Notes under the pieces: generated by a model | What the model saw: the letters and a program-made list of their open reading frames with translations, nothing else | What the model was told of the DNA's origin: nothing | Database searches by the model: none | Shown: piece after piece, positions 27,911 through 36,653 of the stretch | Numbering within the stretch: the stretch's first letter is position 1 | How the letters are laid out: each line of letters opens with the position of its first letter | Translations under genes and position numbers: made by a program | Source of the DNA: Allobosea robiniae | Lineage (GTDB): Bacteria; Pseudomonadota; Alphaproteobacteria; Rhizobiales; Beijerinckiaceae | Assembly (NCBI RefSeq): GCF_900102525.1 | Contig: NZ_FNBZ01000003.1 | Coordinates: 62,001 to 126,000, forward strand | Reading direction: 5' to 3' | Length of the DNA stretch: 64,000 nucleotides

Positions 27911-28801
27911 TTATTTGCCGCTGTCCACCAGCCCCTTCACGAACCAGCGCTGGAGGACGAGGATGACGAGGGTCGGCGGCAGCATCGTCAGGAAGGCCGC
28001 GTTCATCAGGAGATGCCAGGTCGGCAGCGAGTCGCTCTGCGGCATCAGTTTCTTCAGGCCGATCACGGCATTGGCCATGGCGGGCTCGGTGGTCAGCAGG
28101 AGCGGCCAGAGATACTGGTTCCAGCCCATCAGGAAGAGGATGATCGCCAGCGCCACGATGTTGGAGCGCGAGAGCGGCAGCAGGATCAGCCGGAAGAACT
28201 GCCAGGGCGTGGCGCCGTCGATGCGGGCGGCCTCGCAGAGCTCGTCGGGGATGGTGAGGAAGAACTGGCGGAACAGGAAGGTCGCGGTCGCCGAGGCGAT
28301 CAGCGGCAGGATCAGGCCTGAATAGGTGTTGACCAGGTTCCAGTCGAGACCGACCAGCGCCTGGATGCCGAGCCAGGAGCCGAGGATGTTGAGCGGCAGC
28401 GCGACATTCGCCGCCGACTCGTAGGTCGGCACGATGCGCACCTCGATCGGCAGCATCAGCGACATGAAGATCAGCCAGAAGGCCGTCATCCGGAAGGGGA
28501 AGCGGAAATAGGTGACGGCGAAGGCCGCGATCACCGAGACTGCCAGCTTCCCGATGGTGATGCCCGAGGCGATGATGAAGGAGTTGAGCAGGAGCCTGCC
28601 GAAATTGGCGCTGCTGAGAACGGTCTGCATATTCGCCAGGAACTGGTCGCCGGGCAGCCAGGACATCGGCACCTGCATGATCTCGGCCTGTGAGAGCGAG
28701 CCGGTGACGAAGACGAAATAGATCGGCAGGCAGACGAGCGCCGCGCCCACCAGCAGGATGAGGTGACAGACGGCGTCGATGACAGGGGTGCGTTCGTTCA
28801 T
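27911..28801 (-). CDS. ugpE: Glycerol-3-phosphate/diester ABC permease UgpE
   Basis: 296 residues, six membrane helices, MalG-type. Resemblance to E. coli UgpE is strong along the whole chain: RFPFRMTAFWLIFMSLMLPIEVRI, FLFRQFFLTIPDELCEAARIDGA (EAA loop), GWNQYLWPLL and the C-terminal FVKGLVDSGK. Partner of UgpA; transcribed after it with a four-base gap. No ugpC follows, so its ATPase must be encoded elsewhere, possibly at 41524-42717. Confidence 0.93.
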   Translation of the reverse strand: MNERTPVIDAVCHLILLVGAALVCLPIYFVFVTGSLSQAEIMQVPMSWLPGDQFLANMQTVLSSANFGRLLLNSFIIASGITIGKLAVSVIAAFAVTYFRFPFRMTAFWLIFMSLMLPIEVRIVPTYESAANVALPLNILGSWLGIQALVGLDWNLVNTYSGLILPLIASATATFLFRQFFLTIPDELCEAARIDGATPWQFFRLILLPLSRSNIVALAIILFLMGWNQYLWPLLLTTEPAMANAVIGLKKLMPQSDSLPTWHLLMNAAFLTMLPPTLVILVLQRWFVKGLVDSGK

Positions 28802-28805
28802 CGCT

Positions 28806-29810
28806 CTAGACGCTGTAGTTCACGCGGCGCTCCACGAAGCGGAACTGCGCGAAGGTCAGGAACAGTGCGAGCGCCATCAGCACCACGGATTGCGCGGCTG
28901 ATGAGCCGAGGTCGAGCGTGACGAAGCCATCCTGATAGACCTTGTAGACGAGGATCGAAGTGGCGCCGGCGGGGCCGCCCCGCGTGGTCGCATCGATGAT
29001 GGCGAAGGTCTCGAACAGCCCGTAGACGAAGTTGATCACGATCAGGAAGAACAGCGTCGGCGTGATCATCGGCAGCGAGATGCGCAGGAAGCGCTGGACC
29101 GGCCCGGCGCCGTCGAGATAGGCGGATTCGAGGATCGACTGCGGCACCGACATCAGCGCGGCGACGAGGAAGATGTAGTTGTAGCAGATGTGCTTCCACG
29201 AGGCCGCCATCACGACCAGCGCGAGCGCGTGCCAGGAATTGCGGTTCGGGTCCCAGTCCAGCCCCAGCCCCTGCAGCATCTGCGCGACAGGGCCGACGCG
29301 GGGATTGAACAGGAAGGCGAGCATGATGCCGGCGATCGCGGGCGCGATGGCATAGGGCAGCAGCAGCACGGTGCGATAGGCGCCGCGCCCGCGCAGGATG
29401 TGGTTCGAGGCGAAGGCGAGCAGCAGCGCGACGGACAGCGTCAGCACGTTCTGCGCGAGCGTGAAGATCAGCGTCACCTGCGCCGAGGACCAGTAGACGC
29501 CGCTGCGAAACAGCCGTTCGAAATTCTGGAAGCCGACCCATTGCGTGGTGGCACCGAACGGGTCCGTGAGCTGGAAAGCCTGGATCAGCGCCCTGATCGA
29601 GGGGATGAAGAAGAACAGCAGCAGGATGAAGAGCTGCGGCGCGAGCAGCCAGAAGGGCAGGCGCCATTCCTTGAAATGGGCGCGCTTCAGCCCGCTTTCG
29701 GCCTGACCATCGCCGGCCCCCTTCAGGAGCAGGCGCCGGAACGGCCAGCGGAGACGAGAGCCTCCGCCAGCCGTTCCGGGAAGGGTAGCCGTATTATTTC
29801 TTGCCGGCAT
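28806..29810 (-). CDS. ugpA: Glycerol-3-phosphate/diester ABC permease UgpA
   Basis: 334 residues with start ATG 29810, which overlaps the ugpB end by 17 bases. The frame is open further upstream, but that part is antisense-like low-complexity Arg/Ser sequence inside ugpB. No other ATG lies between 29810 and the family-like start FKEWRLPFWLLAPQ. Close match to UgpA: LLPYAIAPAIAGIMLAFLFNP, SAYLDGAGPVQRFLRISLP (EAA loop) and GSSAAQSVVLM. The extra 35 N-terminal residues are unusual and the start is the least certain in this operon. Confidence 0.88.
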   Translation of the reverse strand: MPARNNTATLPGTAGGGSRLRWPFRRLLLKGAGDGQAESGLKRAHFKEWRLPFWLLAPQLFILLLFFFIPSIRALIQAFQLTDPFGATTQWVGFQNFERLFRSGVYWSSAQVTLIFTLAQNVLTLSVALLLAFASNHILRGRGAYRTVLLLPYAIAPAIAGIMLAFLFNPRVGPVAQMLQGLGLDWDPNRNSWHALALVVMAASWKHICYNYIFLVAALMSVPQSILESAYLDGAGPVQRFLRISLPMITPTLFFLIVINFVYGLFETFAIIDATTRGGPAGATSILVYKVYQDGFVTLDLGSSAAQSVVLMALALFLTFAQFRFVERRVNYSV

Positions 29811-31107
29811 TGAGCTGCTCGTAGCGGCGCAGCACCTCGTTGCCGCGCGAGACCGCATCGTCGAGCGCCTGCTGCACCGGCTTCTTGCCGAGGAAGGCGG
29901 CCGAGACCTCCTCCATGATCCCGACATTGATCTGGTTGCTGTTGCCGATGCGGAAGCCGAGCGAATTGTCGCTGGGCGTGCCGCGCATCAACTGCACCAC
30001 GGCGATCTCGCGGGTCGGGTTCTTCTGGTAGTAGCCCTGCGCCTTGGCCGCTTCATAGGCGGCGGTCGTGACCGGGACATAGCCCGTCGCCTGATGCCAC
30101 CAGACCTGCGTGTCGGTCTTGGCGAGGAAGTCGTAGAAGGCGGCGACCGCCTTGTACTTCTCCGGCGTATGGCCCTTCAGGGTCCAGAGCGCGGCGCCGC
30201 CGATGACGCTGTTCCGGGGGGTGACGCCCTGCTCATAGGGCAATTCGGCGGCGCTCCAGTCGAATTTCGCGGCGGCGACGACGGCGGCATGCGAGGCGGT
30301 CGAGGCGATGATCGTCGAGCATTCGCCGGAGGTGAAGAGCTGGATCGGGATGATGCCCTGGCCGGCGAGCTGCATCACGTTGGACGAGACCAGCCGCTTC
30401 ATGCGCTCGACCTGGCCGACGAGCTTGCCCTTGTTGAAGACGAAGCTGGTGTCGAGACCGTCCATGCCGTTGCGCTTGGTCGCGTACGGGATGTCATTCA
30501 CCGCGCTGTAGTTCTCGAGGAAGCTCCACTCGTAGTCGCCCGGCAGCACCATCGCGCATTTAGAGACGCCCTTGGCCTTGATCGCGTCGAGCTGCGGCTC
30601 GAGCTCCTGCCAGGTCGCGCCGGGCTTGTCGAAGCCGGCGGCTTTGAAGTGGTCGCGGTTGTAGAACAGGATCGGCGTCGAGGAGTTGAACGGCATCGCC
30701 TGCAGCTTGCCGCCGATCGTGTAGTAGCTGACCACCGGAGCGATGAATTTGGAGGCGTCGACCGGGCGTCCCTGCTGTTCCATCAGCTCGGCGGTCGGGA
30801 CGATGGCGCCGGAATTGACCATCGTCAGGAAGGAACGCTCGTTCGACTGCACGATCTCGGGCTGGCGCTTGGCGCGATAGGCCGCGATCGTGCCGTTCAG
30901 GACCTCGTCGTAATTGCCCTTGGCAATCGCCTTGACGACGTAATCCTTCTGCGAGTCGTTGAACTTCTTGACGAGATCGTCGACGCGCTCGCCGAGCGCG
31001 CCGCTCATCGCATGCCAGAACTCGATTTCCGTCGCCGCCTGCGCGGAGTTGAGCCCCGCCAGCAGCAGAGCGCCCGCGCCCGCCAAGGCACCATAGAAAG
31101 GTCGCAT
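29794..31107 (-). CDS. ugpB: UgpB-type glycerol-3-phosphate/diester binding protein
   Basis: 437 residues from ATG 31107 after GGGAGG. A Sec signal peptide ends near SAQAA. UgpB hallmarks: TEIEFWHAMSGALGERVDDL, MPFNSSTPILFYNRD, VIGGAALWTLKGH, WWHQATGYVPVT, YYQKNPTREIAVVQL and the C-terminal DAVSRGNEVLRRYE. The match spans the whole protein, so this is a true UgpB relative and not just a generic sugar binder. Controlled from a 159-base promoter region holding a double palindrome. First gene of ugpB-ugpA-ugpE-ugpQ. Confidence 0.93.
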   Translation of the reverse strand: MRPFYGALAGAGALLLAGLNSAQAATEIEFWHAMSGALGERVDDLVKKFNDSQKDYVVKAIAKGNYDEVLNGTIAAYRAKRQPEIVQSNERSFLTMVNSGAIVPTAELMEQQGRPVDASKFIAPVVSYYTIGGKLQAMPFNSSTPILFYNRDHFKAAGFDKPGATWQELEPQLDAIKAKGVSKCAMVLPGDYEWSFLENYSAVNDIPYATKRNGMDGLDTSFVFNKGKLVGQVERMKRLVSSNVMQLAGQGIIPIQLFTSGECSTIIASTASHAAVVAAAKFDWSAAELPYEQGVTPRNSVIGGAALWTLKGHTPEKYKAVAAFYDFLAKTDTQVWWHQATGYVPVTTAAYEAAKAQGYYQKNPTREIAVVQLMRGTPSDNSLGFRIGNSNQINVGIMEEVSAAFLGKKPVQQALDDAVSRGNEVLRRYEQLNAGKK

Positions 31108-31132
31108 GTCAAAGCCTCCCTCATCCGTTTTT

Positions 31133-31169
31133 TGCGAGCATATGCTCTTTGTTGAAGCATATGCTCGCA
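31133..31169. promoter_or_regulatory. Double palindromic operator upstream of ugpB
   Basis: TGCGAGCATATGCT (31133-31146) and AGCATATGCTCGCA (31156-31169) are perfect reverse complements separated by nine bases. Each arm also contains its own palindrome (GAGCATATGCTC and AGCATATGCT). It lies 26 bases upstream of the ugpB start, between ugpB and the SorC gene. This is a strong candidate operator for the SorC regulator encoded next to it, and its closeness to the start fits repression. Confidence 0.75.
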
Positions 31170-31266
31170 CACTGGCTTGTTATGTCAACCGTTGGTGACG
31201 GGCGGATGACAGCCGTGCGCGATCGCTCGCGGGCGAGCGGGTGGAGGTGCAGGTTGATGGGTGGAG

Positions 31267-32214
31267 TCAGTCCGCGAGAAGAGCGCGGGCGGTGTCCTCG
31301 TCCGTGACGAGGCCGTTGACGATCTTGCCGGCCAGTGCGGCGCGCAATGGCGCGACCTTGGCGGCGCCCTGGCCGATGCAGATGCGCAGGCGGGCGCTGC
31401 CGGGCTCCGGCGGCACGCTGGTGACGCGCAGATTGGTGCCGCGCTCGAGGAAGCGGCCTTCGGCGTCGAAGACCCAGCCGGTGACCTCGCCGACCGCGCC
31501 GTGGCGGACCATGTCGAGCAATTCGCTGCGTGTCATGAAGCCATCCCGGTACAGGACGGCGTCCTCGCCGATCTGGCTGATGCCCATCATCCAGAGATCG
31601 GCCTCGCCGGCGATGGCGCGGATGCGCCGGATCGACTCGATCTCGATCAGCTGGGCGCGTTCCTCGGGGCTCGAGACGTAGAGCGGCAGCGGCATCGGGA
31701 AATGCTGTGCCTTGGTGATCTCGGCGAGCTTGACCAGCGTGTCGAAAGGGCTGGCCGAGCCGTCCGGCGAGATGGTGCCGACCAGCGAGACCAGCCGGTG
31801 CAACGGGCAGGACATCGGCGGCACGCGCTCGATGCTGGCGCGCATCGAGCGGCCGGTGCCGAGCGCCATGACCAGCGATTTGCGCGAGCGCAGCCAGCGC
31901 TCGATCAGCACGCCGCCGAGCGCGGCGATGCCGGCTGCGCCGGTTTCCGCCGAGCCGTCCGACGGGGCGACATCGCAATGCAGCAGCTCGAAACGGTCGC
32001 GCAGCCGGGCGGCGAGATCCATGCAGGTGCTGATCGGGTGGTTCATCCGGAAACTGATCAGCCCCTCGCTGCGACAGAGCGAGACGAGGCGCTGCGCCGC
32101 CGGGCGCGAGATGTTCAGGATCTGCGCGATATCGTCCTGGGTGCGGCCGGCGATATAATAGAGCCAGCCGGCGCGGGCGGCGTCTTCGAGGCGGGTGCTG
32201 TCGTTGTCGGCCAT
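31267..32214 (-). CDS. SorC family sugar-binding transcriptional regulator, copy 1
   Basis: 315 residues. The N-terminal HTH (RTQDDIAQILNISRPAAQRLVSLCRSEGLI, residues 24-53) is preceded by RAGWLYYIAG, a typical SorC/DeoR-like start. The C-terminal sugar-binding domain has LGTGRSMRASIE and ends with GKIVNGLVTDEDTARALL, near the effector pocket. SorC proteins sense phosphorylated sugars or polyols. Co-transcribed after the HAD gene (eight-base gap); probably controls ugpB from the double palindrome downstream. Confidence 0.94.
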   Translation of the reverse strand: MADNDSTRLEDAARAGWLYYIAGRTQDDIAQILNISRPAAQRLVSLCRSEGLISFRMNHPISTCMDLAARLRDRFELLHCDVAPSDGSAETGAAGIAALGGVLIERWLRSRKSLVMALGTGRSMRASIERVPPMSCPLHRLVSLVGTISPDGSASPFDTLVKLAEITKAQHFPMPLPLYVSSPEERAQLIEIESIRRIRAIAGEADLWMMGISQIGEDAVLYRDGFMTRSELLDMVRHGAVGEVTGWVFDAEGRFLERGTNLRVTSVPPEPGSARLRICIGQGAAKVAPLRAALAGKIVNGLVTDEDTARALLAD

Positions 32215-32222
32215 CGGACCCG

Positions 32223-32900
32223 TCAGGTGGCGGCCGGCGCGAGCGCGAGCTCCCGCCAGGATTCGAAGAGGCGGTCGGCCCCGGCGGCGAGAAGCGCCTG
32301 TCGCTGGTCCAGTACGGCAAAATGGCTGCCGGCAGCGAGGCCATAGGCCGTCATGCCCGCGGCCTTCGCGGCCATGACGCCGCTGACGCTGTCCTCGACC
32401 ACCAGGCAGCGTTCGGGTGCGACGCCGCGCTCGCCCGCCGCCAGCAGGAAGAGGTCGGGCGCCGGCTTGCCGCGCTTGACGCGCGTCGTGCTGAAGATCC
32501 GGCCTTCGAAGAGGTCCCAGAGACCGGTCTGGCGCAGGCAGATCTCGATGCGCTCCTCATCGCTCGACGAGGCGACGCAATAGTCGCTTCCGAACGTCTT
32601 GACGGCCTCGCGAACGCCCTCGACCGGCTGGAGGTCGTTCCTGAAGGCGGTGAAGAGCTGTGCCCGCCAATCCCGCGTGAAATCAGCCGAGGCCGGGCGG
32701 CCGGTCATTCTCTCGTAATCCTCGACGACTGCGCTGGCCGGCCGCCCGAGATAGCGGCGCATGACCATCTCCAGATCATAGCCGGGATCGAAAGGCGAGA
32801 GAATATCGACCAGCGTCCGGCAGCTGATGGTTTCGCTGTCGACGAGCACGCCGTCGCAATCGAGGATGACGAGGTCGAAAGGGGAGAGCGGCTGAGGCAT
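32223..32900 (-). CDS. HAD family phosphatase (beta-phosphoglucomutase-like)
   Basis: 225 residues from ATG 32900. HAD motifs: DCDGVLVDSE (nucleophile and acid Asp), a central SSDEERIE threonine/serine motif, lysine in VKRGKPAPDLFLLAA and the VVEDSVSG acidic motif. The cap type resembles phosphoglycolate or sugar-phosphate phosphatases. Similar HAD genes accompany polyol operons in rhizobia. It could dephosphorylate an imported or formed sugar or polyol phosphate. Positioned between xylulokinase and SorC in one transcript. Confidence 0.9.
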   Translation of the reverse strand: MPQPLSPFDLVILDCDGVLVDSETISCRTLVDILSPFDPGYDLEMVMRRYLGRPASAVVEDYERMTGRPASADFTRDWRAQLFTAFRNDLQPVEGVREAVKTFGSDYCVASSSDEERIEICLRQTGLWDLFEGRIFSTTRVKRGKPAPDLFLLAAGERGVAPERCLVVEDSVSGVMAAKAAGMTAYGLAAGSHFAVLDQRQALLAAGADRLFESWRELALAPAAT

Positions 32901-32973
32901 CGGGCAACAATCGATTTGAACGGATGCCCACATGAAGAGCATTCGCCCGATTGTCTGTCAAACCCGTTTCCGA

Positions 32974-34434
32974 TCAGCGCAACGTGCGACTGACCTCCGC
33001 AGCACGACGCCAGGCCGCGTAGCGCTCCGCATAGGCCGCTGCCCTGGCTGGGTGCGGCATGAAGGTATCGGCTTCGCCTGATGGCGGCGTGCAGACTGTC
33101 TCGGGCTGCTCGCCGGTGCAGGCCAGACGGGCGAGGCGCGCGGCCCCGAAGGCGGCGCCGGCCTCGGCCTGGCGATAGCGCTTGAGTGGCAGGTTCAGCG
33201 TGTCGGCGAGGATCGACAGCCACAGATCCGAGCGCGCGCCGCCGCCGATCGCCAGGGCCTCCTCGATCGGCGAGGTCCCGGCCTCCAAGGCCTCCTTACC
33301 ATCCCTGAAGGCGAAGGCGACGCCTTCCAGCACCGCCTGGGTCATGGTCCGCCGATCGGCCTCGTGGCCAAGGCCGGCGAAGATGCCTCGCATCTGTGGA
33401 TCGTTATGAGGCGTGCGCTCGCCCGAGAGATAGGGCGTGAAGAGCACCGGCGAGGGCTGCTCCGCCTGCGGGCCGAGCTCGCTCAGCAATGCAGCCTCCG
33501 ATTGTCCGGAGATCGAAGCCCACCAGCTCAGGCTGGCGGCGGCCGAGAGATGGACCGACATCTGATGCCAGCGCTTGGGCAAGGCGTGGCAGAAGGCATG
33601 GACGGCGCTGCCGGCGCGCGGTTCGAAGCCCGCGGTCGTACGCCACAAGACGCCGGAGGTGCCCAGGGAGAGGAAGCTTGATCCCGTTGCCACGGCGCCC
33701 AGCCCGATCGCGCCGGCGGCATTGTCGCCAGCGCCGCCAGCGAAGAGGGGCGGAGCGTCGAAGCCGAGCTCGCGGCTGAGGTCGGGGCGCATGCGGCCGG
33801 CCGGTTGCGAGCCCTCGACGAGCGCAGGCATGTGGCTGCGGTCGAGCCCGGTCGCGGCCAGCATCCGGTCGGACCAGTCGCGGCGGCCGGTGTCGAGCCA
33901 GAGCGTGCCGGAGGCGTCGGACATCTCCTCGATCGCCTCGCCGGTCAGCACGAGCCGCAGATAGGCCTTCGGCAGCAGGATCTTGCGGGTGCGCCGGAAG
34001 ATGTCGGGCTCATGCCGGCGCACCCAGAGCAGTTTTGGCGCGGTGAAGCCGGGCATGGCGATATTGCCGGTGATCGCCCGGGACTCGGGCTCGATCGCCT
34101 CGATCTCCGTGCACTCGGCTTCGGCACGGCCGTCATTCCAGAGGATGCAGGGGCGCAGCGGTTCATCGCGCTCATTCAGCAGCACCGCGCCATGCATCTG
34201 CCCGGAGAGGCCGATGCCGGCGCAGCGACGGAAGGCATCGGGCGTGGCATCCCTCAGGCTGCGCAGGACGTCCAGCGTGGCGGCGACCCAATCGGCGGGC
34301 TCCTGCTCCGACCAGAGCGGCGCGGGGCGGCTGACGACAAGCTCCCGCGCAGCCGTGGCGAGCAGGCGCTGCCGATCATCGACCAGAACGGCCTTGACCG
34401 AGGATGTCCCGAGATCGATGCCGATGAAGCTCAC
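32974..34434 (-). CDS. xylB: Xylulokinase (FGGY family)
   Basis: 486 residues. ATP-dependent sugar kinase: GIDLGTSSVKAVL (phosphate 1), SGQMHGAVLLN, FTAPKLLWVRRHEPD, GGAGDNAAGAIG and GGGARSDLWLSILAD (adenosine motif). Length and the SGQMHG motif are those of xylulokinase, which makes D-xylulose-5-phosphate for the pentose phosphate pathway. D-xylulose would come from arabitol or xylitol through the neighbouring dehydrogenases. 22 bases after the zinc dehydrogenase gene. Confidence 0.9.
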   Translation of the reverse strand: MSFIGIDLGTSSVKAVLVDDRQRLLATAARELVVSRPAPLWSEQEPADWVAATLDVLRSLRDATPDAFRRCAGIGLSGQMHGAVLLNERDEPLRPCILWNDGRAEAECTEIEAIEPESRAITGNIAMPGFTAPKLLWVRRHEPDIFRRTRKILLPKAYLRLVLTGEAIEEMSDASGTLWLDTGRRDWSDRMLAATGLDRSHMPALVEGSQPAGRMRPDLSRELGFDAPPLFAGGAGDNAAGAIGLGAVATGSSFLSLGTSGVLWRTTAGFEPRAGSAVHAFCHALPKRWHQMSVHLSAAASLSWWASISGQSEAALLSELGPQAEQPSPVLFTPYLSGERTPHNDPQMRGIFAGLGHEADRRTMTQAVLEGVAFAFRDGKEALEAGTSPIEEALAIGGGARSDLWLSILADTLNLPLKRYRQAEAGAAFGAARLARLACTGEQPETVCTPPSGEADTFMPHPARAAAYAERYAAWRRAAEVSRTLR

Positions 34435-34456
34435 ATCGGGGCCTTGTAGTGAGGGT

Positions 34457-35497
34457 TCAGCGACGATCTTCGGGCAAGCCGCCCGGATAGATCATGCTCT
34501 TGACCATACCAGCTTCATTGGCGGCGTGGCGCTGGAAGGCGGCCGGCCCCTCGGCAAGCGGGAAGCGGTGGCTGACCACGGCCTCGACATCGACCTTGCC
34601 CAGCGCCACCAACTCGATCGCGCGCGGATAGACATGGCCCATCCGGCGCGAGAACTTGATGTTCAGCCCGCGCCTGCGCGCTTCGGCTGCCGGGATCACG
34701 TAGCTGTCGCCATCGGGAATGCCGACCAGCACGACGCGGCCGCCGATGCGGGCGGCGCGGATCGCGTCGCGGAAGCCTTCCGGGGCGTTGGTCGCCTCGA
34801 TCACCAGCGGCAGGCCCTCGCCCTTCGTCCATTCGGCGATGTCGGCAACGCTGGCGCCGGCCTTGCTCGCGCCAAGCTTGAGCGCCAGCTCGCGGCGATG
34901 CGGCTGCGGATCGCAGGCGAGGATTTCGCCGACGCCGGCAGTCCGCAGCACCTGCAGGATCAGCAGCCCGATCGGGCCGCAGCCGATCAGCGCCACGCGT
35001 TCGAGCAGGCGCGGCCTGGCGAGGTCCACCGCATGGATCGCGACGCCGAGCGGCTCGAGCATGACGGCATCGCTCGGCGAGAAAGTCTCGGGCACCGCGA
35101 CGATCTGCGATGTCGGCACCCAGATCCGCTCGGTCATCGCCCCGTCATGCGGGGGAGCGCCGATGAAGACGACGTCGGGACAGAGGTTAGGATGGCCATT
35201 TCGGCAATGCTCGCACTGCCCGCAGGCCTGGTTGGGATCGACGGCGACGAGGGCACCGCGCGTCAGGCCGAGCTCCGGCAGATCCTCGGTCAGCCAGCCG
35301 CTGAACTCATGGCCGGGGACGAAGGGCGTGGCGATCACGGCCGAGCCGATGCCGCCATCCTTGTAGTAATGCAGGTCGCTGCCGCACAGGCCGACCGCGG
35401 CGACATCGAGCAGGGTCTCGCCCGGAACCCCCTCGCGGAGATTGAACGGGGCGACGCGCGCATCGCCAGCGGCATGGAGGAAGACGGCATGGGACAT
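34457..35497 (-). CDS. Zinc-dependent polyol dehydrogenase (xylitol/sorbitol DH-like)
   Basis: 346 residues, medium-chain dehydrogenase family. Catalytic zinc ligands C38 (GLCGSD) and H63-E64 (GHEF); structural zinc cysteines C92, C95, C98 and C106. The Rossmann motif ALIGCGPIGLLILQ is complete. The HYYKDGGIG and PGHEFSG patterns resemble xylitol, sorbitol and L-idonate dehydrogenases. First gene of the reverse-strand polyol operon and divergent from the second SorC gene. Confidence 0.9.
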   Translation of the reverse strand: MSHAVFLHAAGDARVAPFNLREGVPGETLLDVAAVGLCGSDLHYYKDGGIGSAVIATPFVPGHEFSGWLTEDLPELGLTRGALVAVDPNQACGQCEHCRNGHPNLCPDVVFIGAPPHDGAMTERIWVPTSQIVAVPETFSPSDAVMLEPLGVAIHAVDLARPRLLERVALIGCGPIGLLILQVLRTAGVGEILACDPQPHRRELALKLGASKAGASVADIAEWTKGEGLPLVIEATNAPEGFRDAIRAARIGGRVVLVGIPDGDSYVIPAAEARRRGLNIKFSRRMGHVYPRAIELVALGKVDVEAVVSHRFPLAEGPAAFQRHAANEAGMVKSMIYPGGLPEDRR

Positions 35498-35531
35498 GGA
35501 GGTCGGCGCTCGTTTCGCTGAAGGCCTTCGA

Positions 35532-35557
35532 CAAATGTATTTTGTGATTTACATTGG
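35532..35557. promoter_or_regulatory. SorC-type operator candidate between divergent ADH and SorC genes
   Basis: CAAATG (35532-35537), 14 bases, then CATTGG (35552-35557): an inverted repeat with one mismatch in an AT-rich stretch. AATGTA/TACATT inside it is perfectly symmetric. The same layout appears at 43718-43743. Located 35 bases upstream of the ADH start. Confidence 0.6.
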
Positions 35558-35692
35558 TTTGCGTCAAGCGCGAAACCGCATGGGCTCTGCGCGTTGTGGG
35601 AGAGCCCGAAAGCGATGTAAGCCAGCTTGAGCCCTCGCCGAATGCCGCCGCGCCTGCCGCAGGCGCAAGCCCACCGCATCAGGATACCGCCC

Positions 35693-36643
35693 ATGCCGGA
35701 GGAACCGCAGACGCAAGTTCGAGCCGCCTGGCTCTATTACATGGAAGGTTTGACCCAGGCGGAGATCGCGGAACGGCTGAAGATGACGCGCCTGCGCGTC
35801 AACCGGCTCCTGGTCGAGGCGCGCAGCAGCGGGCTGGTCAACATCACCATCAATTCGCGGCTGGAAAGCTGCATCCGGCTCGAGCGCGCTCTGATGGCGG
35901 AATTCGGCCTGAAGGACGCGATCGTGGTGCCGAGCCCCGCCGATCCCGGCCAGATCGCGGCCCAGATCGGCAAGGCGGCCGGCGAGTTCGTCTCGCGGGT
36001 CATCGAGGAGAAGCCCACCGGCGTTTTCGGCGTCGGTTGGGGCGGCACGCTGAGAGAGACCATCCGCCATATCCGCGCGGGGCAGTACCGCGATCTCGCG
36101 GTGACCTCGATGATGGGCGGGCTGACCTATGGCATCGAGATCAACACCTTCGAGATCGCGAGCCGTTTCGCCCGGCTCTGGCAGGCCGAGTGCCATTATC
36201 TGGCGGCGCCGATCTATGCCGGCACGCCGCAGTCGCGCGACACGATCCTGGCGCAGGACGTGTTCGAGGCGGCCTTCGCCCGGATCAGGGCGACCGATGT
36301 CGCGATCCTCAGCGCGGGCGATCTGAGCGAGCGTTCGCTACTGGTGCGCTATGGGCTGCCGGGCGATGTCGGCGCCGCGGAACTCGCGGAGGCTGGCGCT
36401 GTCGGCGACATGCTCGGCCAGTTCATCGATCGCAGCGGTCAGGCGATCGACCATCCGCTCAATCGCCGCGCCATCGCCTTGCCTCTCGACGCCCTGCGCC
36501 GGATACCGACCGTGATCCTTGCCTCCGGCGGGACCAACAAAGCGGAGGTCATCGCGGCGACGCTGCGGGGCAAGCTCGCCTCGGTGCTGATCACGGACGA
36601 AGACGCGGCGGCGGCCGTGCTGGAGCACGCGGCGGCCGCCTGA
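35693..36643 (+). CDS. SorC family sugar-binding transcriptional regulator, copy 2
   Basis: 316 residues from ATG 35693 (MPEEPQTQVRAAWLYYMEG). HTH at residues 20-48 with LTQAEIAERLKMTRLRVNRLLVEARSSGLV. The effector domain contains GVGWGGTLRETIR and the C-terminal RGKLASVLITDEDAAAAVL. Same family as the regulator at 31267-32214, but the two differ enough that they are probably not recent duplicates. Divergent from the polyol operon and adjacent to the second ugp-like operon. The shared operator motif suggests it controls both. Confidence 0.94.
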   Translation: MPEEPQTQVRAAWLYYMEGLTQAEIAERLKMTRLRVNRLLVEARSSGLVNITINSRLESCIRLERALMAEFGLKDAIVVPSPADPGQIAAQIGKAAGEFVSRVIEEKPTGVFGVGWGGTLRETIRHIRAGQYRDLAVTSMMGGLTYGIEINTFEIASRFARLWQAECHYLAAPIYAGTPQSRDTILAQDVFEAAFARIRATDVAILSAGDLSERSLLVRYGLPGDVGAAELAEAGAVGDMLGQFIDRSGQAIDHPLNRRAIALPLDALRRIPTVILASGGTNKAEVIAATLRGKLASVLITDEDAAAAVLEHAAAA

Positions 36644-36653
36644 GGCGCGCGCC

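Noticed and set aside
29811..29927. Longer N-terminus for UgpA
   Set aside because: The extra residues are Arg/Ser-rich, lie inside ugpB and do not resemble UgpA proteins.
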